64,000 nt of DNA, from positions 184,842 through 248,841 of the forward strand of contig JAQVJY010000002.1 of NCBI GenBank assembly GCA_028694915.1, in the 5' to 3' direction. A model generated the notes under the pieces. It saw nothing but the letters and a program-made list of their open reading frames with translations. It made no database searches and had not been told where the DNA came from. The position numbers were made by a program, and so were the translations under genes. The DNA comes from Paludibacteraceae bacterium. GTDB lineage: Bacteria; Bacteroidota; Bacteroidia; Bacteroidales; Paludibacteraceae. Positions 49,056 through 57,299 of this stretch are shown piece by piece (position 1 is the stretch's first letter; each line of letters starts with the position of its first letter).

Positions 49056-49538
49056 TTATTGGTTTACCACTATTTGATCTGGTACAATATAGGTTTCGGT
49101 TTGAAACTCAGGGAAATTTTCGATCAGAAATTGACGCAAGGTTTGTGCTTCGTCATGTGTGACGCAATTGCCTACGCGCACTTTCCAAAAGGGTGACGTA
49201 TAAGTCACATAGACTGGTAAATTGGGCATTTTGTCCAAAATGGTTTTTTCTACATTGAACGCATCACCTCTGGCGCGTTGTGCATTGTTACTTGAAAATA
49301 ATTGTACACGATAGCCGCGTTGTGTTTCGTTAGCATTGCCCGCTTTTTGCGCTTCTATGGCTTTTTGCATAATGGGTTTTAAGTGTACATTGACAACGGC
49401 ATTTGTTTGACTATCGGGTTTCGCTAAATTATTAAATAGGGTTTCCGATGTGTTGGTACGTACACTCAAAGAGTCCGTGGTACTGGCAAATAAACTCGTA
49501 CAACCGAGTAATAAAAAGGCCAAAATAAGTTTTTTCAT
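49056..49538 (-). CDS. SPOR domain protein
   Basis: 160 residues with a signal peptide (about 1-18; [11 protein letters not shown], in which LLGC could also act as a lipobox). The C-terminal SPOR domain (about 80-160: [24 protein letters not shown]...[23 protein letters not shown]) binds denuded glycan strands at division sites. It is probably a periplasmic or lipoprotein wall-binding protein. Partner unknown. Confidence 0.85.
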   Translation of the reverse strand: MKKLILAFLLLGCTSLFASTTDSLSVRTNTSETLFNNLAKPDSQTNAVVNVHLKPIMQKAIEAQKAGNANETQRGYRVQLFSSNNAQRARGDAFNVEKTILDKMPNLPVYVTYTSPFWKVRVGNCVTHDEAQTLRQFLIENFPEFQTETYIVPDQIVVNQ

Positions 49539-49557
49539 ATGTGTTTAGTTTTCTAAT

Positions 49558-51252
49558 TTATACCTGAGCATTGGTTTCTACCTGTCGCATGACGCGGAGT
49601 AAATTACCACCCCAAATTTTGCGAATATCATCGTGAGAATAGCCCCTGCGTAATAATTCTTTTGTAATATTGATAAGTTCGTTGCTTGCTTGACAGCCCA
49701 AAATTCCCCCGCCGCCGTCGAAGTCTGAACCAATGCCTACAAAATCGATGCCAACGGTTTTTACAATATGGTCAATATGGTCAACGGCTCTTTGGAGTGA
49801 TGCTTTGTCAGTTTTCGATAAGAAATCTTCGTATAGGCACACTTGGCACACGCCCCCTTTTTTAGCTAAAGCTTTGAGTTGTTCGTCGGTTAAGTTGCGT
49901 GGGTGGTCGCACAAGGCGCGTGCTGACGAATGTGAGGCAATAACAGGGTTTTTACTGTATGCCAAGGCATCCCAAAAACTCTTTTCGCCAACGTGCGAAA
50001 TATCCACCATAATGCCTAATCGGTCCATTTCGGCAATCACTTGTTTACCAAAATCACTTATTCCGTTATGCGTATTTTGACTTTTTGCTGCTGAATCGCA
50101 AATGGCGTTGTCGCCGTTGTGACAAAGTGTGATATAGCGTACGCCAGCATTATAAAATTGCACTACTTGACTCAAATCTGTTCCAATAGCATAGCCATTT
50201 TCCAAAGCAGGTGTGACGGCTTTCTTGTGGAGCTGTTTTGCTGTTTCAATAGCATCGGCTGTGAGCGCTAACATAGCTTTATCACCATTCGAGTGGAGCT
50301 GTGTGTGTATGCGTTCTAAAATAGTTTTGGCTAAATCGTTGGCAGCTTTGGTAGCCGTTTCATCAAGTTCTCTTTGCGGAATGTAAGCTGCCATAAATAT
50401 TGCATCTAGGCGACCTTCATCCATCTTTACAAAATCGACTAATGCGCCTTCGGTTCGTTCTCCAAGATTCATGTCGTCGGTGAAAACCATAGGTGTATCA
50501 CAATGTGAATCTAATGAAACAAATGTTTCATGTAAAAAGCGTGCTTCTCGAAATAATTTGGCTTCGTTAATTAGCCATTGGAAGAGTGCAATATGTGATT
50601 CTTTGTTGGCGAGTGCTAAATTTTCAGGATGCCATTGTACACCGATAATTGGGTAATCGTTTGATTCTATTGCTTCGCAAATACCATCTGATGAACTGGC
50701 TACAGTACACAGATTTTGGGCTACATCTTTTACGGCTTGATGATGAAACGTATTTGTTCCAATTTGTTCGCAACCAAGAATTTGACTTAACGTAGAGCCT
50801 GGTGTAACGGTAACGGTATGTGTTTCAATCTGACGTGCTTCTGATTGATCGTGATTAAGCAGTTGGTCACTGTGTTGCGCGTAGATATCTTGGTATAATG
50901 TTCCACCAAAGCAAACATTTAATACTTGCATACCACGGCAAATTCCCAAAATAGGAAGTTGGTGACGACGTGCAAAATCAATTAACGTACAATCGTAGAA
51001 ATCACGCTTAGGATCCACATCACCAAGTTCTGGAATTGGCGTTTCGTTGAAGTATGAAGGATCGATATCGGCGCCACCACTCATCAATAAACCATCCACT
51101 TGACGCATGGCATTTTCTAACGTTTCTTTGTCGTCCAATACCGGAATTAACAACGGAACGCCACCAGCCAAATGTACAGCCTGTACATAAGCATCGGCAA
51201 TGCGCGATGTTTGTTCTTTATAGTTGACCGAAATTCCAATAATGGGTTTCAT
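49558..51252 (-). CDS. Fusion: class I glutamine amidotransferase-like (PuuD/peptidase C26) + membrane dipeptidase (M19)
   Basis: 564 residues from the ATG at 51252; longer versions would run into the ABC permease gene. Residues 1-235 are a PuuD-like gamma-glutamyl hydrolase with nucleophile Cys105 (LGICRGMQVLN) and His208/Glu210 (GVQWHPE). Residues 240-564 are an M19 renal-dipeptidase-like domain with His250-x-Asp252 (LDSHCDTP), the ASHSSARALCDHPRNL segment and GIGSDFDGGG. No signal peptide is present, so it is cytoplasmic. The pairing suggests stepwise breakdown of gamma-glutamyl peptides, for example glutathione-like compounds or wall peptides, by inference. Confidence 0.88.
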   Translation of the reverse strand: MKPIIGISVNYKEQTSRIADAYVQAVHLAGGVPLLIPVLDDKETLENAMRQVDGLLMSGGADIDPSYFNETPIPELGDVDPKRDFYDCTLIDFARRHQLPILGICRGMQVLNVCFGGTLYQDIYAQHSDQLLNHDQSEARQIETHTVTVTPGSTLSQILGCEQIGTNTFHHQAVKDVAQNLCTVASSSDGICEAIESNDYPIIGVQWHPENLALANKESHIALFQWLINEAKLFREARFLHETFVSLDSHCDTPMVFTDDMNLGERTEGALVDFVKMDEGRLDAIFMAAYIPQRELDETATKAANDLAKTILERIHTQLHSNGDKAMLALTADAIETAKQLHKKAVTPALENGYAIGTDLSQVVQFYNAGVRYITLCHNGDNAICDSAAKSQNTHNGISDFGKQVIAEMDRLGIMVDISHVGEKSFWDALAYSKNPVIASHSSARALCDHPRNLTDEQLKALAKKGGVCQVCLYEDFLSKTDKASLQRAVDHIDHIVKTVGIDFVGIGSDFDGGGGILGCQASNELINITKELLRRGYSHDDIRKIWGGNLLRVMRQVETNAQV

Positions 51253-51275
51253 AGTTGTATGCTTTAAACGTTCTC

Positions 51276-52592
51276 TTAATATTTGAGCCACTTCCACATC
51301 TCTTTCCAACTTGGTTTTTTGCCGTACATCAAAATACCGGTGCGGTAAATTTTAGCCGACATCCAAGTGGTACCAATAAATGAGGCGATAAGAATGGCTA
51401 CGGACAGTAATTTCTCCCACATCGGAACACCAAAAGGCAAACGTACCATCATCACAATAGGCGATGTAAATGGAATCATAGAACACCAAAATGCTAACGG
51501 TCCATCAGGATTTTGCGCGCCATAAATAGCTGCATAAATAGCAAATATAATAGGAATAGTTACTGGCAACATGAACTGTTGCGTGTCGGTTTCATTATCC
51601 ACGGCGGAACCGATAGCGGCAAAAATAGACGCGTATAGCAAATAACCTCCGATGAAATAGATAATAAAGTAGCTGATTAATTCAAATGGATTGACCGACA
51701 TAATCATAGCCATGATATTGTCGAAGTTGAGCTCGCTACTGGCTTGTTGTATGGCAGCGGCATCACTCATTTGTTCCACATTTACCATGGTTTCGGGATT
51801 CACGGAGCCTCCCAGAAATTGTCCAGCAACAACGACCAAACCAATGGTGAGCAGTAGCCAAATACCAAATTGTGTTAGACCAACCAACGCGATGCTGATA
51901 ATTTTTCCCATCATCAATTCGAATGGTTTTACGCTACAAATGAGCACTTCCACAATACGGTTTGTTTTTTCTTGTACCACGCTGCTCATCACTTGAGCGC
52001 CATACACGAAAATAAACATATAAATCAACATGGTGAAAACCATGCCAATAGCAATGGCGACTTCCGATGACGAAATTTCCTCGCTTCCATCTTCGCTCCA
52101 TTTGATGGTATTTACGTGCACATTGGCCTGCGACTCGTCAATAATTTCTTGAATATTTGGAATGTTGTGCGAAAAGAGTTTTTCTTTCTCTACAAAACTG
52201 CTCAGACCTTGTTCAATAAAGTTTTTGAGTTCGATATTAACTTGTTTTTCGGAGTAAATAGTGACTGCTTCTGGCGTGGTAGCTAAATCGTTTGAAATAA
52301 CGACAATAGCTTCGTAATCACTGCGTTTTTCGCTCGTTCGTAAACTGTCGATTGGTTCACCGATGAGTTCAAAATTGTAGGCATCATTATCCGTGAATAC
52401 CGATTCATATTTGCCAGTTTGATCTACCACAGCTACCAGTTTTACTTCTCCATCTTTTAACGTGGCAAGCCATATAGGCGTAAAAATGAGCGCAACAAAT
52501 AAAAGTGGCATTAAAAGCGTGAGCACTAGAAATGATTTTTTGGCTACGCGATTTTTATATTCCTGAGTGATAACAAGTCCTATTTTACTCAT
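51276..52592 (-). CDS. ABC-2 type transporter permease (NatB-like)
   Basis: 438 residues. TM1 (about 18-40: VLTLLMPLLFVALIFTPIWLATL) is followed by a periplasmic domain to about 180 and then five more helices (for example VAIAIGMVFTMLIYMFIFVYGAQVM, ISIALVGLTQFGIWLLLTIGLVVVAG). The motif VMSSVVQEKTNRIVEVLICSVKPFELMMGKI is the NatB/ABC-2 signature. It probably exports an ion, drug or lipid. No ATPase gene is adjacent in this window, which is unusual for the family. A TACCTTTG box lies at 52613-52620 (minus strand), 20 bp before the ATG. Confidence 0.88.
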   Translation of the reverse strand: MSKIGLVITQEYKNRVAKKSFLVLTLLMPLLFVALIFTPIWLATLKDGEVKLVAVVDQTGKYESVFTDNDAYNFELIGEPIDSLRTSEKRSDYEAIVVISNDLATTPEAVTIYSEKQVNIELKNFIEQGLSSFVEKEKLFSHNIPNIQEIIDESQANVHVNTIKWSEDGSEEISSSEVAIAIGMVFTMLIYMFIFVYGAQVMSSVVQEKTNRIVEVLICSVKPFELMMGKIISIALVGLTQFGIWLLLTIGLVVVAGQFLGGSVNPETMVNVEQMSDAAAIQQASSELNFDNIMAMIMSVNPFELISYFIIYFIGGYLLYASIFAAIGSAVDNETDTQQFMLPVTIPIIFAIYAAIYGAQNPDGPLAFWCSMIPFTSPIVMMVRLPFGVPMWEKLLSVAILIASFIGTTWMSAKIYRTGILMYGKKPSWKEMWKWLKY

Positions 52593-52657
52593 AAAGTGCT
52601 GAATTTTGAATACAAAGGTAATGATATAATTTTCAAATGCAAAATGCGTGTTTTGTT

Positions 52658-53908
52658 CTAGTTTTCACGAATTTGTCCGTTTCCTTCCACAATCCATTTG
52701 TAGGTTGTCAATTCGTGCAGTCCCATGGGGCCGCGTGCGTGTAATTTTTGGGTGCTAATGCCTATTTCCGCACCTAAACCAAATTGCGCTCCGTCGGTAA
52801 AGGCGGTCGATACATTATTATACACGCAAGCTGCATCCACAGCTGTATTAAATTCCATTAATCGCTCTTTGTTTTCGCTGATAATACATTCGCTGTGTTT
52901 TGAACTGTAGGTGGCGATATGTGTCAATGCATTATCGAATGTGGCGACTGTTTTAATGGCTAATTTATAATCTAGAAATTCCGTGCCAAACGATTCTGTT
53001 GTGCTTGGTTGTAATAAGTGTGCTGGATAATCGTTTTTAAGTGCGTCGAAGGCGCGTTTGTCTGCATAAATTATCACATTTTTATCGATGAGTGGTGCAC
53101 AAAGTCTAGGTAAATCGGCTAAACGTTTTTCATGAATAATGAGGCAATCGAGGGCATTGCAAACGCTTACACGACGTGTTTTAGCATTTGCGATAATGGC
53201 AGAGCCTTTAGCGGTATCGCCAAACTCATCGAAATAGGTGTGGCAAATGCCGGCGCCTGTTTCAATAATGGGTACCGTGGCATTTTGACGCACAAAGTCA
53301 ATTAATTGTTTTCCGCCACGTGGAATGATAACATCCACAAGACCGACAGCATGAAGTAGTTCGCTGGTTGCTGCATGATCGGAAGGTAAAAGCGTGGCTA
53401 TATCAGGATTGAGTCCAAATGTTTTGAGTACGTGATGAATAACACCCATAATGGCTTCATTAGAATGTTGCGCATCGCTGCCACCTTTTAGAATAACCGC
53501 ATTACCCGATTTTAAACAGAGTGAAAAAACATCGAACGTCACATTAGGACGCGCTTCGTATATAATGCCCACTACGCCAAAAGGAACGGATACTTTGGTT
53601 AAAATCATCCCGTTTGGGCGTGTGCTGGTAGAGAGCGTGCGTTGTAGTGGTGAGGGGAGTTGTGCTACTTGTCGAATATCTTCTGCAATGGCAGTAATGC
53701 GTTCTGCCGTAAGTTTTAGCCGGTCATACTTAGGATTTGCTACATCCATCTGTGCTAAATCTTTTGCATTAGCTGCGAGAATGGTTTCTGTGGCATTTTT
53801 TGCTGCAGAGGCTACTGCTATCAAAAGGTTATTTTTGGTCGCTTCATCTATTACATTCAGTGTGCGTGAAGCGGCTACTGCGTTTTCGAATAGGAGTCGA
53901 TATTCCAT
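52658..53908 (-). CDS. proA: Glutamate-5-semialdehyde dehydrogenase (gamma-glutamyl phosphate reductase)
   Basis: 416 residues. It is the NADPH-dependent second step of proline synthesis. It has [33 protein letters not shown], the catalytic-Cys segment [17 protein letters not shown], and the C-terminal [29 protein letters not shown]. The partner proB is not next to it; neighbours are rplS upstream and an ABC permease downstream. A TACCTTTG -7 box lies at 53926-53933 (minus strand), 17 bp before the ATG. Confidence 0.97.
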   Translation of the reverse strand: MEYRLLFENAVAASRTLNVIDEATKNNLLIAVASAAKNATETILAANAKDLAQMDVANPKYDRLKLTAERITAIAEDIRQVAQLPSPLQRTLSTSTRPNGMILTKVSVPFGVVGIIYEARPNVTFDVFSLCLKSGNAVILKGGSDAQHSNEAIMGVIHHVLKTFGLNPDIATLLPSDHAATSELLHAVGLVDVIIPRGGKQLIDFVRQNATVPIIETGAGICHTYFDEFGDTAKGSAIIANAKTRRVSVCNALDCLIIHEKRLADLPRLCAPLIDKNVIIYADKRAFDALKNDYPAHLLQPSTTESFGTEFLDYKLAIKTVATFDNALTHIATYSSKHSECIISENKERLMEFNTAVDAACVYNNVSTAFTDGAQFGLGAEIGISTQKLHARGPMGLHELTTYKWIVEGNGQIREN

Positions 53909-53948
53909 AGTTTTTTTTCTTTTTGCAAAGGTAGTTATTTTCTATAAA

Positions 53949-53979
53949 AAAAGGTCGTTCTTGGAAGAACGACCTTTTG
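53949..53979 (-). terminator. rplS terminator
   Basis: A 14-bp stem AAAAGGTCGTTCTT/AAGAACGACCTTTT with a 2-base spacer, preceded by an A-run (T-run on the minus strand). It lies 25 bp after the rplS stop and just before the proA promoter. Confidence 0.9.
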
Positions 53980-54003
53980 GAATGTCTAAATGCAAAGGGT
54001 GAA

Positions 54004-54351
54004 TTACACGCGTTTTTCTTTGATACGTGCTTTTTTACCAGTAAGTTCACGTAAATAGTACAATTTAGCGCGACGAACTTTACCCACTTTGTTTACTTCG
54101 ATGCTTTCGATAAATGGAGAATCCATTGGGAAAATACGTTCAACACCTACGTTGTCTGACATTTTACGAACAGTGAAACGTTTTTTGTTGCCGTGACCAG
54201 CAATTTTAATAACTACACCACGATACAACTGAATACGCTCTTTGTTACCTTCTTTGATTCGGTAAGCAATTGTTACGGTATCACCACTTTTGAAAGCTGG
54301 ATGATTTTTTTCTACTGCAAAAGATTGTTCTGCAACTTTAATTAAATCCAT
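54004..54351 (-). CDS. rplS: 50S ribosomal protein L19
   Basis: 115 residues, standard length. [59 protein letters not shown] and [20 protein letters not shown] are diagnostic. It lies at the 30S-50S interface. It is monocistronic with its own promoter, a leader of roughly 80 bases and a terminator; it is not in the rpsP-rimM-trmD group found in many bacteria. Confidence 0.98.
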   Translation of the reverse strand: MDLIKVAEQSFAVEKNHPAFKSGDTVTIAYRIKEGNKERIQLYRGVVIKIAGHGNKKRFTVRKMSDNVGVERIFPMDSPFIESIEVNKVGKVRRAKLYYLRELTGKKARIKEKRV

Positions 54352-54434
54352 TGTTATAAAGAGATTTGATTGAACATTGGTGCAGCATTCACAGGCATCT
54401 CTTTTTCCTATCAGCGGCTACACGAAACGGACCG
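54352..54434 (-). promoter_or_regulatory. Structured 5' leader of rplS
   Basis: Between promoter and ATG, an 8-bp perfect inverted repeat, AAAGAGAT and ATCTCTTT (plus-strand 54397-54404 and 54358-54365), closes a 31-base loop. It ends 6 bases before the start codon, covering the region where ribosomes load. Ribosomal protein mRNAs often carry such leaders for autogenous control, so this is a candidate L19-binding or start-masking structure. Confidence 0.45.
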
Positions 54435-54464
54435 CAAAGATACTATATTTTTTCTGACCACCAA
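54435..54464 (-). promoter_or_regulatory. rplS promoter
   Basis: On the minus strand, TTG (complement of 54462-54464) and TATCTTTG (complement of 54435-54442) are 19 bases apart, an ideal Bacteroidota promoter. Confidence 0.82.
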
Positions 54465-54539
54465 ATACTTAATTCATTTTATTTTATACGTTTTTTTGAA
54501 TGATATTTCCAAAATAGTTTCAAAATTCTTCTTGTTCTA

Positions 54540-54570
54540 TTGACTTTTAATATTATTTAGTGTATATTTG
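54540..54570 (+). promoter_or_regulatory. Ferritin promoter
   Basis: TTG (54540-54542), 20-base spacer, TATATTTG (54563-54570); the ATG follows 44 bp later. No obvious Fur-type 19-bp palindrome overlaps it. Confidence 0.75.
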
Positions 54571-54614
54571 TGGTTTAAATAATATGGTATTATTAACTCT
54601 TAAATATATAGGTT

Positions 54615-55136
54615 ATGAAAATTAACACGAAGGTCGAAGAGGTTTTGAATAAACAAATTAATGCGGAATTTTGGTCTGCTTATTTGTATTTGAGTATGTC
54701 GGCATGGTGCCAACAACAGGGTTTGAAAGGTTTTGCGAACTGGATGCGTGTTCAATTTCAAGAAGAAACCGCTCATGCACTCAAATTTAATGATTATGTG
54801 TTGACACGTTCGGGTAATGTAGCACTGGAACCTATCGCAAAAGTGGATCACTCATGGAATAGTTTGTTACACATGTTTGAAGAAACTTACAAACACGAGT
54901 GTGTGGTAACTGAAAAAATTAACCATTGTTACGAAGTGGCTAATGCCGAAAAGGATCACGCTACCGTAAGTATGTTGCAATGGTTTATTGATGAACAAAC
55001 TGAAGAGGAAAGCAATGTGCTCGATATTATTGACCAAATAAAATTGTTAGGCGAAAAAGGCGAAGGCATTTATCATTTAGATAAACAATTGGCTACACGT
55101 GTATTTGTAGATCCAACACAAACGCCAGCTCCATAA
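54615..55136 (+). CDS. ftnA: Bacterial ferritin (FtnA type)
   Basis: 173 residues, a four-helix bundle. Ferroxidase ligands are visible: Glu18 (NAEFWSAYLYL), Glu51 and His54 (QEETAHALKF), plus later Glu residues in YKHECVVTEKI and IDEQTEEE. It oxidises Fe(II) and stores the mineral in a 24-mer shell. It is monocistronic between a clear promoter and terminator. With feoAB it makes up the iron uptake and storage content of the window. Confidence 0.96.
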   Translation: MKINTKVEEVLNKQINAEFWSAYLYLSMSAWCQQQGLKGFANWMRVQFQEETAHALKFNDYVLTRSGNVALEPIAKVDHSWNSLLHMFEETYKHECVVTEKINHCYEVANAEKDHATVSMLQWFIDEQTEEESNVLDIIDQIKLLGEKGEGIYHLDKQLATRVFVDPTQTPAP

Positions 55137-55158
55137 ATTTGGCTTATAGGTTAAATAG

Positions 55159-55197
55159 AGCGGGCTAAGGAATCAGTTTCTTAGCCCGCTTAGTTTT
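55159..55197 (+). terminator. Ferritin terminator
   Basis: A 14-bp stem AGCGGGCTAAGGAA (55159-55172) pairs with the reverse complement ending at 55190, around a 4-base loop, and is followed by TAGTTTTTT. Confidence 0.88.
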
Positions 55198-55257
55198 TTG
55201 TTGTCAGATTATCGCAATTTTGGATAAAAAATCGCCCGAAACAGGCGTTCAAATTTA

Positions 55258-55288
55258 TTGTAAAATCCAATATTATCACATATCTTTG
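55258..55288 (+). promoter_or_regulatory. Promoter of the aspartokinase operon
   Basis: TTG (55258-55260), 20-base spacer, TATCTTTG (55281-55288), 47 bp before the ATG. Confidence 0.78.
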
Positions 55289-55335
55289 TAACTCGGTTTT
55301 GAAATCATTGTTTTATAGTATAACTTATTGATTCT

Positions 55336-56589
55336 ATGAAAGTTTTTAAATTTGGTGGCGCTTCTGTAAAAAACGCTGAAGGCGTTCGTAATCTCTACAA
55401 CATTGTGCGTTCTCAAAATGAGAAATTAGTCATCGTGGTTTCGGCTATGGGAAAAGTGACTAATGCCTTGGAGGATGTTTTGAATAGTTTCTTTAATCGC
55501 AAGCCAGATTTGGATGCTAATATACAAACCATTGTCGATTATCACGAAGGTATTGTTAGTGGTCTTTTTTCGGATCGTACAGATATTGACGCTAAATTAG
55601 AGTTGCTTTATAGCGAATTACGCGAAATAACTAGACATAAACCATCGTTGAGCTACGATTACGAATATGATCGTATTGTATCGTTTGGCGAAATTATCTC
55701 GACTACGATTGTGGCGGCATTTATTAAGTCGCAGGGCGAAAAAGCGGAGTTTGTCGACATTCGTTCTTCGCTTAAAACCGACGATAATTACCGTGAAGGC
55801 AATGTTAACATGGAATTGTCGAATCAATTAATTTGCGAAGCGTTTAATTTTGATGGCGTCGATTATTACATCACTCAAGGATTTATTGCCGGAACCATTA
55901 CTAACCAAACAACGACGTTGGGTCGCGAAGGTTCCGACTATACAGCAGCCATTTTAGCTAACCTACTGAATGCCGAAAGTGTAGTGATTTGGAAAGATGT
56001 GCCAGGCGTTATGAATGCCGACCCAAAACGTTATGCTGAAGTCGTGGTGATTCCAAAGTTATCATACAAAGAGGCCATTGAATTATCGTATTGTGGCGCG
56101 AGTGTGATTCACCCAAAAACCGTAAAACCTCTACAAAACAAGAAAATTCCTTTGTGTGTAAAATCGTTTGTGGACCCAACTCAAGAAGGTTCTATCATCA
56201 ACGAATTTTCGTTCAAATTGGAGTTGCCACCCGTTTATATTAACAAAGCAAATCAAGTGTTGTTAACGTTGACGCCACGTGACTTTTCATTCATTGCCGA
56301 AGAAAAATTGAGCAAAATATTTGCTATTTTGGCAAGCTATCGTTTGAAAGTGAGTTTAATACAAACTTCAGCAATTAGCTTTTCATTGTGTATCGATCAC
56401 AATCCTGCGATATTTAAAAATTTGGTAACAGAGTTGCAAGACGAATACGAGGTGTTGTACAATACCGATGTGGAATTGATTACCATTCGTCATTATACCA
56501 AAGAGATTGTCGATAAATTGGTCGGCGAAAAATTAGTATTTGTAGAACAACGTAACCGTTTGACAGCCCGTTTTGTGGTAAGCGAATGA
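55336..56589 (+). CDS. lysC: Aspartate kinase (monofunctional)
   Basis: 417 residues. It phosphorylates aspartate, the first step to lysine, threonine, methionine and diaminopimelate. It has MKVFKFGGASVKNAEGV (GGAS instead of the more common GGTS), IVVSAMGKVTNALED, GREGSDYTAAILA and a C-terminal ACT-like region (about 300-417) for allosteric control. Which product inhibits it cannot be read. The gene overlaps the DUF2461 gene by 4 bases. The symbol is by family; it could be a thrA-type isoenzyme. Confidence 0.9.
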   Translation: MKVFKFGGASVKNAEGVRNLYNIVRSQNEKLVIVVSAMGKVTNALEDVLNSFFNRKPDLDANIQTIVDYHEGIVSGLFSDRTDIDAKLELLYSELREITRHKPSLSYDYEYDRIVSFGEIISTTIVAAFIKSQGEKAEFVDIRSSLKTDDNYREGNVNMELSNQLICEAFNFDGVDYYITQGFIAGTITNQTTTLGREGSDYTAAILANLLNAESVVIWKDVPGVMNADPKRYAEVVVIPKLSYKEAIELSYCGASVIHPKTVKPLQNKKIPLCVKSFVDPTQEGSIINEFSFKLELPPVYINKANQVLLTLTPRDFSFIAEEKLSKIFAILASYRLKVSLIQTSAISFSLCIDHNPAIFKNLVTELQDEYEVLYNTDVELITIRHYTKEIVDKLVGEKLVFVEQRNRLTARFVVSE

Positions 56590-57254
56590 TTCAAAATCAA
56601 CTAATTATAGGTTTTTTGCGCGATTTGGTGGCGAATAATAATCGCGACTGGTTTGCGGCTAACAAGGAACGTTACCAAACGGCTTTGGATGCGTTTCGCG
56701 AAGAGGTGGCGTGGTTCATTGCGCGCATCGGCGAGTTCGACGAACGTGTCAAATACCTCACGCCTGAAGATTGTCTCTTTCGTATTTATCGCGACATTCG
56801 TTTTTCACCCAATAAATTGCCTTATAAGAACCATTTTGGCGCCTATATTTGTCCGAATGGCGGTCGTAAAAGTTTGTTAAGCGGTTATTATTTACATTTG
56901 CAACCCGATGGTTCATTTTTGAGTGGCGGTATTTATTGTCCTCAGCCTGCTGCCTTGAAACAGTTGCGCCAATCAATAGAACTCAATTACGACGAACTGG
57001 CTGCTATTGCCAATGAAAAGCAGTTTAAAAAAGCATTCGATGGCATTGTGTCGCCAGAGGTTTTGAAACGCGTTCCAACCGGTTTTTCGCCCGATTCACC
57101 AGCGGCTGAATGGCTCAAATATAAACATTTTATAGTTGAACATCCTCTCACTGAAGCGGAATTGGTAGCTGTCGATTTTCGTGAAAAAGCGTTGGATGTA
57201 TTTCGTGCTATGAAACCGTTTAACGATTTTTGCAACGAGTCGCTTGAGCGATAA
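56586..57254 (+). CDS. DUF2461 (TIGR02453) family protein
   Basis: 222 residues. The signature NNRDWFAANKERYQTALDAF, FRIYRDIRFSPNKLPYKNHFGAYI, GYYLHLQPDGSFLSGGIYCPQPAAL is diagnostic of DUF2461, a widespread cytoplasmic family without a proven function. Its start overlaps the aspartokinase stop (ATGA), so the two are translationally coupled. Confidence 0.9.
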   Translation: MIQNQLIIGFLRDLVANNNRDWFAANKERYQTALDAFREEVAWFIARIGEFDERVKYLTPEDCLFRIYRDIRFSPNKLPYKNHFGAYICPNGGRKSLLSGYYLHLQPDGSFLSGGIYCPQPAALKQLRQSIELNYDELAAIANEKQFKKAFDGIVSPEVLKRVPTGFSPDSPAAEWLKYKHFIVEHPLTEAELVAVDFREKALDVFRAMKPFNDFCNESLER

Positions 57255-57299
57255 ACACGTGGTGTGCGCTACACCATTCACATCAAAAAGTTACGTTTT

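Noticed and set aside
51253..51309. N-terminal extension of the GATase/dipeptidase fusion
   Set aside because: It overlaps the permease gene and precedes the conserved KPIIGISVNY start of the PuuD-like fold.
53451..54002. 183-residue forward ORF opposite proA
   Set aside because: Antisense shadow of a well-supported proA gene; the translation has no recognisable domain.
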